From: PGYR01 sp041675005
GTDB taxonomy: Bacteria; Bacteroidota; Ignavibacteria; Kapaibacteriales; UBA2268
Length of the DNA: 64,000 bases
NCBI GenBank assembly: GCA_041675005.1
Contig: JBAYUQ010000015.1
Location: 7,279 to 71,278 of the forward strand
Direction: 5' to 3'
The notes under the pieces were generated by a model that saw nothing but the letters and a program-made list of their open reading frames with translations, did not search any database and was not told where the DNA came from. Position 1 is the first letter of the stretch. Each line of letters starts with the position of its first letter. Of the stretch, positions 26,624 to 36,162 are shown in pieces. The translations under genes were made by a program, and so were the position numbers.

Positions 26624-27112
26624 ATGAAAAAAATAATTTTAATAATAGCAAGTATATTTTCCCTAGGATTCATATTAATTTTATTTCTCGCTTATAATTT
26701 CATAGGGGCTGGAACAGTTGGTAGTATAGAGACATACCAATTTAAAACTACAACAGATGTCCTTGACTCCCTAATATTAGATATAGCAACTAAAAATAAT
26801 AATATCAAATTTATTAATTCAAATGACTATTTTAATTCTCTAAAAATAGACGACCCCTATCCTGAAGATGTTAAGTCAATTTTTTTGGATTACAACTATG
26901 TTTCTATATTAGTTAATGAAAGTAATTATATTTTACGTTATAATACTTTAGAGCTAGACTCAAATTCATCATTAATAATACTTTTCTCAGGAGCTAAATC
27001 TGGTGATTACATTGGATCTCAAATTAGCTTGAGTAATTCTGAAATACGCTTTTATAAAGATATTTTCCGTAAGAATATTATAACACAAATTAATTTACTT
27101 CTACCATTTTGA
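26624..27112 (+). CDS. Small membrane-anchored protein of unknown function
   Basis: This 162-residue protein has one N-terminal hydrophobic segment (IILIIASIFSLGFILILFL) without a lipobox, so it is probably an anchored periplasmic protein. The remainder is polar and Asn/Ser/Asp-rich, with no motif that I recognise. It is convergent with the Rhs fragment and overlaps its end by 12 bp. Immunity genes normally lie just downstream of a toxin on the same strand, so the convergent arrangement is against a simple immunity role. A membrane-anchored partner opposite a phospholipase-like toxin is nevertheless suggestive. The upstream T9SS gene ends 69 bp before it. Confidence 0.6.
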   Translation: MKKIILIIASIFSLGFILILFLAYNFIGAGTVGSIETYQFKTTTDVLDSLILDIATKNNNIKFINSNDYFNSLKIDDPYPEDVKSIFLDYNYVSILVNESNYILRYNTLELDSNSSLIILFSGAKSGDYIGSQISLSNSEIRFYKDIFRKNIITQINLLLPF

Positions 27113-28285
27113 TCCATTTAAGTTGACACCTGGATTAGTAGGTGAAAATACAGATGGTCTAACAACTTCAGGTTTAGTATGTTGGAGTATCCATTGAAAT
27201 AATGCTGATACACCTTGTGCTCTTGATTTTGTTTGAGAACTAATAGGCATATTAGTAACTTTATCTATCCCATTATTTCTATTTAAAACGCTATTAGAAG
27301 AATTTACTAAATCAACATCGTCAGGTCTAACTAATCTATTAAAAAATGCCCCGTCCCATCCGCTAGCTCCTTGCTTATCGTATCTCATATCGTGCAACAT
27401 CGCAGCGTAATCTACTTCGTCTTGTGGCTCTCTCCTATAATCTGGCTCTTCTCTTCCATTAATTGAAAGAGTAGGGTTAAAAGGACCAATATAAATTGAA
27501 CCAAATAAGTTGTTATTACCTAATTCCATGAACTCATTTCCCCCTCTTACATACTCTCCTTTGTAATTTCTTCTTAAATTTAGTGGATTACCTTCTTCAT
27601 CAAAATATTTGTACTGGACTTTTCCAATCTCAGAAAAATTCATTGGTTCTCCAGTACGTTTATCAATTTTTGTAATTACTTGATCTTTTTCAGGGAAATT
27701 AATTACTCTTAATTCAGAATTATCTATTTTTCTTAGTAACGAGGCAGTCCCATTCTTATAAGTATATTGAAAGATGAATTCTTCTAACCCATCTAAATCT
27801 ATTGCCCATATAGGTTTATTACCTGCGAACTGGTACGGAGTATACCAAGGATATGATTTCGATAATGGATCAACTGATAAGAATTTGGCGATTTGCGGGT
27901 TATAAATTCTAAAACCATAATCATATGAATTCCCATCCCCTGCAATTTCATTGTCTGACTCTTTACCATTGAAACCATATCTGTACAAACTTCCATTATG
28001 AAATGGTTCAGTTGTGTTGTTTAGTGTTCTCATCGCCATTTGCATTCCAAAAGGATAATAGTTAGTTGTATTAATCAGATCAAGGGCAAAACCGCTGGGG
28101 GATGTTTTTATACGTTTTAAATCTGAAAAAGTTGATCTAACATTACCTAAATGGTCTTTGAGTTCATAACTTTTTTCACGAATCTCTCTACTAAAATTGT
28201 TTGTTGGGAATGGGTAGTTAATATAATCATCAAAATAGTGTAGTTTCTCACGCTCAGGTCTTCTAATCCCTACCTTTCCAATGTT
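27101..28285 (-). pseudogene. Orphan Rhs C-terminal fragment with phospholipase A2-like toxin domain
   Basis: The open frame starts directly after an in-frame TAG at 28286-28288 and has no ATG, GTG or TTG before codon ATG 28045, so the N-terminal YD-repeat shell is missing. Upstream of that ATG the frame encodes ELKDHLGNVR and NYYPFG, and after it RYGFNGKESDNE, YDYGFRIYNPQIAKFLSVDP and YQFAGNKP, the standard Rhs-associated core. From about residue 90 after ATG 28045 a different C-terminal domain follows. It contains IGPFNPTL (186-193) and DYAAMLHDMRYDK (212-224), the calcium-loop and His-Asp pattern of parvovirus-VP1-type phospholipase A2. It is probably a displaced toxin cassette, perhaps silent, unless 28045 is used as a start (314 aa). 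Confidence 0.75.
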
Positions 28286-28351
28286 CTATATTCATCTTAC
28301 AGATATGTCCAACTTCATATTCTTCATAAGGATGTTTCATTTTTCATTCCC

Positions 28352-29242
28352 TCAATACCCAATATTCAACATCTTATATATTAGAGAAGCAGTTAGTATA
28401 TCCGGATGCGATAGACCCTCCAATGGAGCTAACTCAACTACATCGAAACCAATAACTCGCTTGCCTGAGGCCTTTATCTTGCGTAGCAAATCCAAAGTCT
28501 CGTGATATAGTAAGCCGTCTGGCTCAGGTGTACCTGTCGCTGGCATAATTGACGGGTCAAAATAGTCCACATCGAATGTAATATAAACTTCATCCGAGAG
28601 TGTATCAACTACAGATTGTTGCCAATTTTGACCGTGCACTCCCCTTCTTATTGCATTTGCGTAGAATGTATTGACTTTGTTTTCTTTGATGAAATTCGCT
28701 TCTTCTATGCACTGAGCTCTTATTCCCACTTGTGTTATTTTGTCATTTGGGAAAAATTCTGCTGTTCTTGCCATTATACTAGCGTGTGAGTATTTAGAAC
28801 CTTCATAGGTGTCTCTCAAATCTGAATGTGCATCGAATTGAAGTACACTCATATTTGGGTATTTCTCGTGGTGTGCTTTTATCGGAGCTGATGATATAGT
28901 ATGTTCACCACCTAGTGTGATTACAAATTTATCTTTCGCCAAAAGCTCTTTTACTTGGTTGTATATCATATCCAGTGCTTCTTTATTTGCTTTACCACCG
29001 AAATCTATTGGCTCTACTGTGCATATACCTTGCTCAAAGCAAAGCTCTCTGTCAAATTCCTCATCATAGAATTCTACGAATTGACTCGCTTTTATAATAG
29101 CGTCGGGACCATTTTTTGTTCCACCACCATAACTAACTGTATGTTCATAGGGAGCAGAGACAATCGCCACTTTACTGTTTTCAAAACTTGAATTCTCTTC
29201 TTCTAAGGCAAGGAAATTTTTCTCTATATCTAATATTTTCAT
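28352..29242 (-). CDS. speB: Agmatinase/ureohydrolase-family protein
   Basis: This 296-residue arginase-superfamily enzyme most likely hydrolyses agmatine to putrescine and urea. The binuclear manganese ligands are visible in GGEHT, in LQFDAHSDLRDTY and in ITFDVDYFDPSIMPATGTPEPDG, cited here as separate short blocks. SYGGGTKNGPDAI near residue 38 and GFDVVELAP near 268 are also typical. The length and the absence of an arginase-specific C-terminus favour agmatinase, but substrates in this superfamily are often misassigned and a related guanidino compound is possible. It is divergent from secA across 105 bp, and the Rhs fragment lies downstream on the same strand. Confidence 0.88.
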   Translation of the reverse strand: MKILDIEKNFLALEEENSSFENSKVAIVSAPYEHTVSYGGGTKNGPDAIIKASQFVEFYDEEFDRELCFEQGICTVEPIDFGGKANKEALDMIYNQVKELLAKDKFVITLGGEHTISSAPIKAHHEKYPNMSVLQFDAHSDLRDTYEGSKYSHASIMARTAEFFPNDKITQVGIRAQCIEEANFIKENKVNTFYANAIRRGVHGQNWQQSVVDTLSDEVYITFDVDYFDPSIMPATGTPEPDGLLYHETLDLLRKIKASGKRVIGFDVVELAPLEGLSHPDILTASLIYKMLNIGY

Positions 29243-29347
29243 TATGATTTACTCGTTTATAAGTTAAATTATTAAGTTTGTAGTCTATACAATTGTTAAT
29301 AGTTGTAAAATAAAAAAAAGTTATCAAATAAACTCGAATATAAAATT

Positions 29348-32300
29348 ATGTTAAATCTAATTGCGAAAGCTTTCGGTGGTAAAAAATCGGATAAAGATAT
29401 AAAGAAAATCAACCCGATAGTAGATGAAATCAATTCCATCTATTCAACTTTAAAAACTAAAACTGATGAAGAAATAAAAGCAAAGACTGATGAATTCAAG
29501 CAGAAGATTAACGCTGCAATCAAAGATTTGGAAGACCAAAAGAAGGAAATTCAAACTAAATTAGTCGAGAACTCTTATACCCATACGGAAGTCCATGATT
29601 TCTATGATAAAATCAAAGAAATAGACAAGGAAATATTCGAAACTACAGAAGAAGTTTTAGATGAATTACTTCCAGAAGCTTACGCTGTTGTCAAAGATGT
29701 TTGTCGCCGACTAACAGAAAGTCAATATACTTATGAGTACGTTGGTAACACAAATGTATGGAATATGATTCCCTACGATGTGCAGTTAATCGGAGCTATC
29801 GTAATCCACCAAGGTAAAATCGCAGAAATGCAGACTGGTGAAGGTAAAACTTTAGTATCTATTATGCCTATGTACCTGAACGCACTAGCTGGGAAAGGAC
29901 TTCACTTAGTAACAGTGAACGATTACCTTGCAAAGCGTGATTGTGCATGGATGAAGCCAGTATTCGATTTTCTAGGTATTACCGTTGGTTCTATCGAAGC
30001 AAAGATGAATAATGCTCAAAGAAAAGAACTTTATCAAAGAGATATAACTTACGGAACTAATAACGAATTCGGTTTCGATTATCTACGTGATAATATGGTT
30101 GTTGACCAAGACCACATGGTACAAAGGAATCATTGGTTCGCAATAGTCGATGAGATTGATTCAGTATTAGTAGATGAGGCGCGTACACCATTAATTATCT
30201 CTGGACCAGTCGGAAAAGGAGATCAGATATTTGATGAGTTGAAGCCAAGGGTTAGTCAGTTAGTGAATGAGCAAACTAAACTAGTAAATGGCTATCTCAA
30301 AGAAGCAGCCGAACTATTAGAATCAGACAAAAAAGAAGATAGAGAAGCCGCTGGTATGCTAATGCTAAAAGCATCACGTGGGTTGCCGAAGCACAAGCGA
30401 TTGATGAAAATGATGCAAGATCCAGAAATTCAAAAGCTGAAACATCAAGTAGAAATGGATAACATGCGTGATCAAGGTCAGATGATGCGCGAAGTAGATG
30501 ACAATCTATTCTATACTATTGATGAGAAAAATCATGGAATAGATATACAAGAGAAGGGGAGAAACTTACTTACTCAGAATCTTGATGATAAAGATACATA
30601 CTTACTCCCAGATATCACTGCTCAGATGAGTGAAATAGAAGGTGATACGGAAATCTCAGAAGAAGAAAAACAAAAGAAGATAGTCGAAATCAATAGAGTT
30701 TACTCTGATAGAAGTGATAAAGTTCATACTATCCAACAATTACTAAGAGCATACTCATTATACGAAGCAGACGTAGATTATGTAATTCAAGATGGTAAAA
30801 TACAAATTGTAGATGAACATACTGGACGTGTTTTAGATGGTCGTCGTTACTCAGAAGGTTTACACCAAGCGATAGAAGCAAAAGAGAATGTAAAAGTTGA
30901 AAGGGACACTCAAACTCTAGCTACAATTACTCTTCAAAACTACTACCGTCAGTATAACAAACTAGCTGGTATGACTGGTACTGCTGAAACAGAAGAAGCT
31001 GAATTCGAAAAGATTTATAAATTGGAAGTTGTGGTTATCCCCACTAATGTTCCAATCCAAAGAAAAGATTTGAATGATTTAATCTTTAAGACTAAACGCG
31101 AAAAATACAACGCACTTATTGATCAAGTAGTTAAACTTAGAGATAATGGTCAAGCGATACTAGTTGGTACTCCGAATGTCGAAGTGTCTGAAATACTTAG
31201 TAAGCTACTACAAAGAAGAAAAATTAATCATAATGTATTGAACGCAAAGCAACATGCTCGTGAAGCAGAGATTGTTGCAGGTGCTGGTAAGAAAGGTGCT
31301 ATCACTATAGCAACGAATATGGCAGGTCGTGGTACGGATATTAAGATTGCCCCAGAGGTACGTGATGCTGGTGGTTTGGCTATTCTTGGCTCCGAAAGAC
31401 ACGATTCACGTCGTATAGATAGACAGTTACGTGGTCGTGCTGGTCGTCAAGGTGATCCAGGTAGTTCGCAGTTCTATATCTCACTGGAAGATAATCTAAT
31501 CAGGTTATTCGGTGCTGGTGGTGATAGAATTGCAACAGTAATGGATAAACTAAAAATCCCTGAAGGCGAAGCAATAGAGCACAATATGATTACCAAATCA
31601 GTTGAAAAAGCTCAACAGAAAGTAGAAGAAAATAATTTCGGTGTTCGTAAGCGTCTAATCGATTATGATGACGTAATGAACCAACAACGTGACGTTGTTT
31701 ACACTCGTAGAAAACAAGCGCTAAGGGGTGACCGTCTGAAAGGTGAATTCTTCGAATACATCGAGGATTTGGCCAATGATTGGTACCAAGATTTCGTAGG
31801 CAGTGAAGAAGACGTAGCTGAAGAGATAATGAATACAGCTCGTGCAAAGCTATTATTGAACATCCATATTACAGATGAACAATTCAAAAATATGACTGTG
31901 GATGAATTTGTAAATGAAATTCACAAAGCAGCAGAAGAGTTCTATACTAAGAAAGAGGAGATGACTTCACCAGAATTCATGAAGCAGTTAGAGAAAGTCG
32001 CTGCACTCCGAACTATAGATGACCAATGGAAAGACCACTTACGAGTAATGGACGACCTAAAAGAAGGTATTCATCTACGTTCTTATGGTCAGAAAGACCC
32101 ACTATTAGAATACAAACAAGAAGCGTATAAAATATTCATTGAATTCATCAAAGAAGTCAACGAAGAGACAGTGCATTTTGCATTCAAATACTTCCCTCAG
32201 ATAGTAGAAAGAGAAGTGAAAACAACTGACAATAAAGGAAAAGAGTCCACTCAGAAAGAGCAAACATTAGTATTAGCGCCAAGTGATGCTAATAAGAACG

Positions 32301-32554
32301 TAAAATATGAGCGAAGAAACGATGTTCCAACTGGTCAATCGCAGGGCTACGGTGCAGCTGCCGCTCCAAGACAACAAGGCCCACAAGGTGGTCAAGCGAC
32401 TACTGTACGCGATGAAGGTCCTCAGAAAATTGATATTGGAAGAAATGACAAAGTTTCTGTACGATATACTGATGGTAAAGTAGTAAAAGATGTGAAATTC
32501 AAAAAAGTATTAGAAGACGTAGAAAACGGACGATGTGAAGTAATAGACAAATAG
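29348..32554 (+). CDS. secA: Preprotein translocase ATPase SecA
   Basis: This 1,068-residue motor ATPase drives Sec-dependent export through SecYEG. Walker A is MQTGEGKT at about 161-168. VNDYLAKRDCAWM, IVDEIDSVLVDEARTPLI, GMTGTAETE, NMAGRGTDIK and RQLRGRAGRQGDPGSS are all in the expected order. It is longer than the 900-residue E. coli protein because of an extended charged N-terminal region (about 45-110) and inserts between the nucleotide-binding segments, as is normal in Bacteroidota. The C-terminus lacks the zinc-binding CxCx motif and instead has a Gln/Gly-rich linker and a short domain ending NGRCEVIDK. It is followed by a terminator and, on the opposite strand, tRNA-His. Confidence 0.98.
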   Translation: MLNLIAKAFGGKKSDKDIKKINPIVDEINSIYSTLKTKTDEEIKAKTDEFKQKINAAIKDLEDQKKEIQTKLVENSYTHTEVHDFYDKIKEIDKEIFETTEEVLDELLPEAYAVVKDVCRRLTESQYTYEYVGNTNVWNMIPYDVQLIGAIVIHQGKIAEMQTGEGKTLVSIMPMYLNALAGKGLHLVTVNDYLAKRDCAWMKPVFDFLGITVGSIEAKMNNAQRKELYQRDITYGTNNEFGFDYLRDNMVVDQDHMVQRNHWFAIVDEIDSVLVDEARTPLIISGPVGKGDQIFDELKPRVSQLVNEQTKLVNGYLKEAAELLESDKKEDREAAGMLMLKASRGLPKHKRLMKMMQDPEIQKLKHQVEMDNMRDQGQMMREVDDNLFYTIDEKNHGIDIQEKGRNLLTQNLDDKDTYLLPDITAQMSEIEGDTEISEEEKQKKIVEINRVYSDRSDKVHTIQQLLRAYSLYEADVDYVIQDGKIQIVDEHTGRVLDGRRYSEGLHQAIEAKENVKVERDTQTLATITLQNYYRQYNKLAGMTGTAETEEAEFEKIYKLEVVVIPTNVPIQRKDLNDLIFKTKREKYNALIDQVVKLRDNGQAILVGTPNVEVSEILSKLLQRRKINHNVLNAKQHAREAEIVAGAGKKGAITIATNMAGRGTDIKIAPEVRDAGGLAILGSERHDSRRIDRQLRGRAGRQGDPGSSQFYISLEDNLIRLFGAGGDRIATVMDKLKIPEGEAIEHNMITKSVEKAQQKVEENNFGVRKRLIDYDDVMNQQRDVVYTRRKQALRGDRLKGEFFEYIEDLANDWYQDFVGSEEDVAEEIMNTARAKLLLNIHITDEQFKNMTVDEFVNEIHKAAEEFYTKKEEMTSPEFMKQLEKVAALRTIDDQWKDHLRVMDDLKEGIHLRSYGQKDPLLEYKQEAYKIFIEFIKEVNEETVHFAFKYFPQIVEREVKTTDNKGKESTQKEQTLVLAPSDANKNVKYERRNDVPTGQSQGYGAAAAPRQQGPQGGQATTVRDEGPQKIDIGRNDKVSVRYTDGKVVKDVKFKKVLEDVENGRCEVIDK

Positions 32555-32614
32555 AAGACAAAGCACTACTTTTTTCAATATGCTAGAAAAAGTGGTATAA
32601 AATGCTAAAAAATA

Positions 32615-32645
32615 GAAAAAGCCAATCGTGAGATTGGCTTTTTTA
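32615..32645. terminator. Terminator between secA and tRNA-His, probably bidirectional
   Basis: The sequence aaaaagccaatc-gtga-gattggctttttt has a perfect GCCAATC/GATTGGC stem. It has an A-run on one side and a T-run on the other, so it can terminate secA (plus) and the tRNA gene (minus). Confidence 0.88.
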
Positions 32646-32656
32646 TTAATCTTTTG

Positions 32657-32730
32657 GGCGAACGACGGGACTCGAACCCGCGACAACCGGAACCACAAAC
32701 CGGGGCTCTACCAACTGAGCTACGATCGCC
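32657..32730 (-). tRNA. tRNA-His (GTG anticodon)
   Basis: The minus strand folds as a 74-nt tRNA: extra G at -1 opposite C73 (the tRNA-His hallmark), D-stem GCTC/GAGC, anticodon loop TTGTGGT with GTG at 34-36, variable TTGTC, and TTCGAGT as the T-loop. CCA is not encoded: CAAAAG follows C73. Two T-T mismatches are seen, at 5-68 of the acceptor stem and 31-39 of the anticodon stem. Confidence 0.93.
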
Positions 32731-32920
32731 ATCAATTAAGAATACAAAAATAAGGAATTGGTCGTTAATTTACAAAACAAAACGAATAATAACATTTAGT
32801 GAAAAATAAAGTGTTGAATTATTTATACACTTTTTGTAACTTTACTTTCTTAGAATTGTCTTTACTGAGATAGAAAAGAATATATTTAATTTTTTAATAA
32901 TCATTTATAGAGGTCTCATA

Positions 32921-35428
32921 ATGAGAAATAAATTTACTTTAGTCCTGATGGCACTGACAATTGCCTTGACAGGGATGTTCGCAGCAAACACAGCGGAAGC
33001 TGCAAAAAGAAAGATAGTGATAGAGGATCATACAGGCGCATGGTGCGGTTGGTGTCCTAGAGGGATGGAATCTTTAGAAAAGCTAGAAGATGAATTTGGT
33101 GATGAAGTTATCGGCGTTGCGGTTCACAATGGTGATCAGATGGCGATTTCAACTTATCAAACACCACTTGCTACAATGATTGGTCTAACAGGTTATCCCA
33201 GTGGATCTGTAAGTAGAATAATTAATGGTGGTAAAATAGCACAATCTGATGGCGTTTGGACACCTATGACTAAACAATATATTGGTAATGACGTTCCAGT
33301 TGGTGTAAAGCTAGATTTGGACTATAACAAGTCAACAGGTGCTTATACAGCAACTATCACAGCTACAGTTGAATCACCAGTTAATGCTAACTTAACATTC
33401 AATCTATGGGCTGTACAAGATTCAATGATGGGTTCTGGCACAGGATGGGATCAATCTAATTATCTTAGTGGTAGAGCTGGATATGAAAGTTCTAAATTTT
33501 TTACTGAAGCAGCGTCTATTAAAAACTTTGTACACATGAATGTGTTCAGAGGTGCTACTGCTGGTCTAGAAGGCGAACAAGGGACATTCCCTGCAGGTAC
33601 AGTTCCAGCTGGAACTTACAAGCAAGTTTACACAGGAAATGTATCAGCTTTGAATGTAACAGATAAAAATAGAGCTTATTTTGTGGCAGTAGTACACAAT
33701 AAAGACAATAAAGAGATTATCAATGCAGACCGAGTTGGTAAACCTGAAGTACCAAGAGACAAATTGGCTGCTACTGTAACTGACGCTTATATTAGCGTAG
33801 TAGATGATACTAAACATATAGCTGAAATCACACTAACTAACGAACAGGAATGGGGAATAACTGCTGATATAGCAATTAATGCTAACAACTCTGTTCTACC
33901 TGCAGGTTGGGGTATTTCTGTAAGTAATACTTCAGTAACTTTAGCCCCTAATGCAACTAGAAAGATTCAAGTCGAAGTTCTTAAAAATAAAATCGAAGGA
34001 TTTGGACAAGTAAATCTAACTATTACTCCAAGAGATAATGGTAAAAAAGTAGTAAAAACAGATGCAACGGCTTACTTTATGTCAGAAAACATTGATAATG
34101 CAATTATCTATGGGTTTGAAGACGCATTAGCTCCTGTCGTAACTGGTGTTGTCAACAGTGGTGTTATGCCTAATGCTGTAATGGTTTCTGGTGCTTCAGA
34201 TGTTATTGCAAATTTCCCTCAAATGGCAAATTTCAAAACTGCTGTATTAACTACATCTGATAGAAGTCTAGCATTCTCTACTGAAGAAACTGCAAAAACT
34301 TTAGAATTAATTAATAGTTGGATGAACAGTGGTACTGACTTTATGATAACTGGTGTTTTAGACATGGTTAATTATGGTGGTGTTGTTACAGATGCATCTC
34401 CTTCTGCTGCTGCAACTGACTTTTTCAGAAATAAGCTAGGCGTAGAATATACACGATTTTTTGGTTTAGTTGCTAACAATCAATTAAGTAGTTTACCTAT
34501 AACTGGTATTTCTGGAGATGAAATTAGTAATGGCATGGTATTTTCGTTAAACGAAGCGTATTCACAAGCATATCCTAACTACGCTACTTATGCAACTTGT
34601 TTCAGTTTCAATGGTAAAACTAGTGCTGAAGCATTCCTTATCACACCTGTAAATGCTTCACTTGGTGTAACTGCAGACAACAATAAAATTGGTTTGAAAT
34701 TAGATAATAATGGACAAAGAACAGTTTTTGTTTCAATTCCTCTTGACCCAATTAATAATCCTAACAGAGATTTACTATTCAAGAACATACTTACTTGGTT
34801 GAAAGGAACTGGTGCTACAGCAAAAGGACCTTCTATTTCTCTAAACACAACTCAAGTTGTATTCGGTGAAATCAAACAAGACCAAACTGGTTCTGAAACA
34901 CTTAAAATATCTAACACAGGCGACGAAGCACTAGTTATATCTGCTATTAACTTTAAAACTGGTTCTAACTTCAAAGTGAAAGGTTCTACACCTCTAACAG
35001 TTGATGCTGGTCAAACAGTTAATGTTAATATAGAATTTACACCGACTGAAATTAAAAACTACTCAGATGAAATAACTATCGTTTCTAACGATAAAGCTAA
35101 TCCGAACAGTGTTCTTACTGTTATGGGTATTGGTATTTCTTCTGGTACTGCTTCAGTTACTGGTATTATACCTAATGTATTTACTATGACAGTAGGTCCT
35201 AACCCAGTAGTAAACAGTTCTGAAATCAACTTAGATATCAACGGTTCTGTGAATCTAGATTTAGAATTAATTGACGCTACTGGTAAAGTAGTTAGAAATA
35301 TCTTTAGTGGTGTTTCTACTTCTAACACTCTTGAGTTAAACGCTGCACAACTAAGCTCTGGTACTTATTACCTAAACGCTAACGTTAACGGCAAAACTAC
35401 TCAATTACCAGTTGTTATTACTAAATAA
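32921..35428 (+). CDS. Omp28-type thioredoxin-fold secreted protein with T9SS tail
   Basis: This 835-residue exported protein has a signal peptide ending TAEAA. Residues 27-290 match the Omp28-related family: HTGAWCGWCPRGMESLEKL with a thioredoxin-like C-x-x-C, then VIGVAVHNGDQM and TGYPSGSVSRI. The active-site-like cysteines suggest thiol-disulfide or metal-related chemistry at the cell surface, although the biochemical role of the family is poorly defined. A segment near 640-745 (VVFGEIKQDQTGSETLKIS, VNVNIEFTPTE) is a choice-of-anchor-D/ASPM-Hydin type Ig-like domain. The last 80 residues are a Por-secretion tail with VGPNPV and LIDATGKVVR. It is a single-gene unit followed by a strong terminator. 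Confidence 0.87.
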   Translation: MRNKFTLVLMALTIALTGMFAANTAEAAKRKIVIEDHTGAWCGWCPRGMESLEKLEDEFGDEVIGVAVHNGDQMAISTYQTPLATMIGLTGYPSGSVSRIINGGKIAQSDGVWTPMTKQYIGNDVPVGVKLDLDYNKSTGAYTATITATVESPVNANLTFNLWAVQDSMMGSGTGWDQSNYLSGRAGYESSKFFTEAASIKNFVHMNVFRGATAGLEGEQGTFPAGTVPAGTYKQVYTGNVSALNVTDKNRAYFVAVVHNKDNKEIINADRVGKPEVPRDKLAATVTDAYISVVDDTKHIAEITLTNEQEWGITADIAINANNSVLPAGWGISVSNTSVTLAPNATRKIQVEVLKNKIEGFGQVNLTITPRDNGKKVVKTDATAYFMSENIDNAIIYGFEDALAPVVTGVVNSGVMPNAVMVSGASDVIANFPQMANFKTAVLTTSDRSLAFSTEETAKTLELINSWMNSGTDFMITGVLDMVNYGGVVTDASPSAAATDFFRNKLGVEYTRFFGLVANNQLSSLPITGISGDEISNGMVFSLNEAYSQAYPNYATYATCFSFNGKTSAEAFLITPVNASLGVTADNNKIGLKLDNNGQRTVFVSIPLDPINNPNRDLLFKNILTWLKGTGATAKGPSISLNTTQVVFGEIKQDQTGSETLKISNTGDEALVISAINFKTGSNFKVKGSTPLTVDAGQTVNVNIEFTPTEIKNYSDEITIVSNDKANPNSVLTVMGIGISSGTASVTGIIPNVFTMTVGPNPVVNSSEINLDINGSVNLDLELIDATGKVVRNIFSGVSTSNTLELNAAQLSSGTYYLNANVNGKTTQLPVVITK

Positions 35429-35456
35429 CAATTAGCAAAAGAGTTTGTATTTTACA

Positions 35457-35489
35457 ATCCTGCTTTCATTCGGAAGCAGGATTTTTTTT
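35457..35489 (+). terminator. Intrinsic terminator after the Omp28-type gene
   Basis: AATCCTGCTT pairs with the near-perfect complement GAAGCAGGATT across a short loop, followed by eight Ts. Confidence 0.9.
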
Positions 35490-35562
35490 GAATAAAAATA
35501 AACTTTGCTACTTATTCGTTATTTTAGAATGTTTTATAAAACCAAATTCGGAAAACTTTTAG

Positions 35563-36162
35563 ATGAATAATTCAATCATCCCTTATATAATTGAAACTAC
35601 TAGTCGTGGCGAAAGATCTTACGACATATATTCAAGACTATTAAAAGAGAATATCGTATTTATCGCGGGTCCAATTGATGACCACATGGCGAATTCTGTT
35701 ATTGCTCAACTACTGTTTTTATCTTCGCAGAACCCAAAGAAAGATGTGAACCTATATATCAATTCACCCGGTGGAAGCGTGACGGCTGGATTGGCTATCT
35801 ATGATACTATGAAATTTATCAAACCTGATATAACAACTATCTGTATGGGAATGGCTGCCTCTATGGCGCAAGTCTTACTATGTGCAGGTACTCGAGGTAA
35901 GCGATTTGCTCTACCCCACTCACGAATAATGATGCACCAACCTTCTGGTGGTACACAAGGTCAATCTGCAGATATAGAAATATACACACGCGAGATACTT
36001 CGCATAAGAGAAGTATTATATAAAATCATTGGTGAAAATAGTGGTAAAGATGCTGAGCAAATCAAAAAAGATGCTGATAGAGATAACTATATGACTCCAG
36101 AAGAAGCACTAGAGTATGGATTAATAGACAAAATTCTTTTACCAGGTACCAAATTAGCATGA
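35563..36162 (+). CDS. clpP: ATP-dependent Clp protease proteolytic subunit
   Basis: This 199-residue serine protease forms the tetradecameric Clp chamber. The catalytic triad is S100 (MGMAASMAQVLL), H125 (SRIMMHQPSGG) and D174 (DADRDNYM), with the oxyanion-region segment INSPGGSVTAG at 66-76. The length is normal and no extended propeptide is apparent. Its TGA overlaps the clpX start in ATGA, so protease and unfoldase are translationally coupled. Confidence 0.97.
   Translation: MNNSIIPYIIETTSRGERSYDIYSRLLKENIVFIAGPIDDHMANSVIAQLLFLSSQNPKKDVNLYINSPGGSVTAGLAIYDTMKFIKPDITTICMGMAASMAQVLLCAGTRGKRFALPHSRIMMHQPSGGTQGQSADIEIYTREILRIREVLYKIIGENSGKDAEQIKKDADRDNYMTPEEALEYGLIDKILLPGTKLA

Noticed and set aside
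28263..28340. 25-aa minus-strand frame between speB and the Rhs fragment
   Set aside because: Too short, no homology that I recognise; it may be a scrap of a lost toxin or immunity gene, but there is no evidence.
29348..32554. Minus-strand frames inside secA
   Set aside because: They lie wholly within an unambiguous secA gene and have no start signals.
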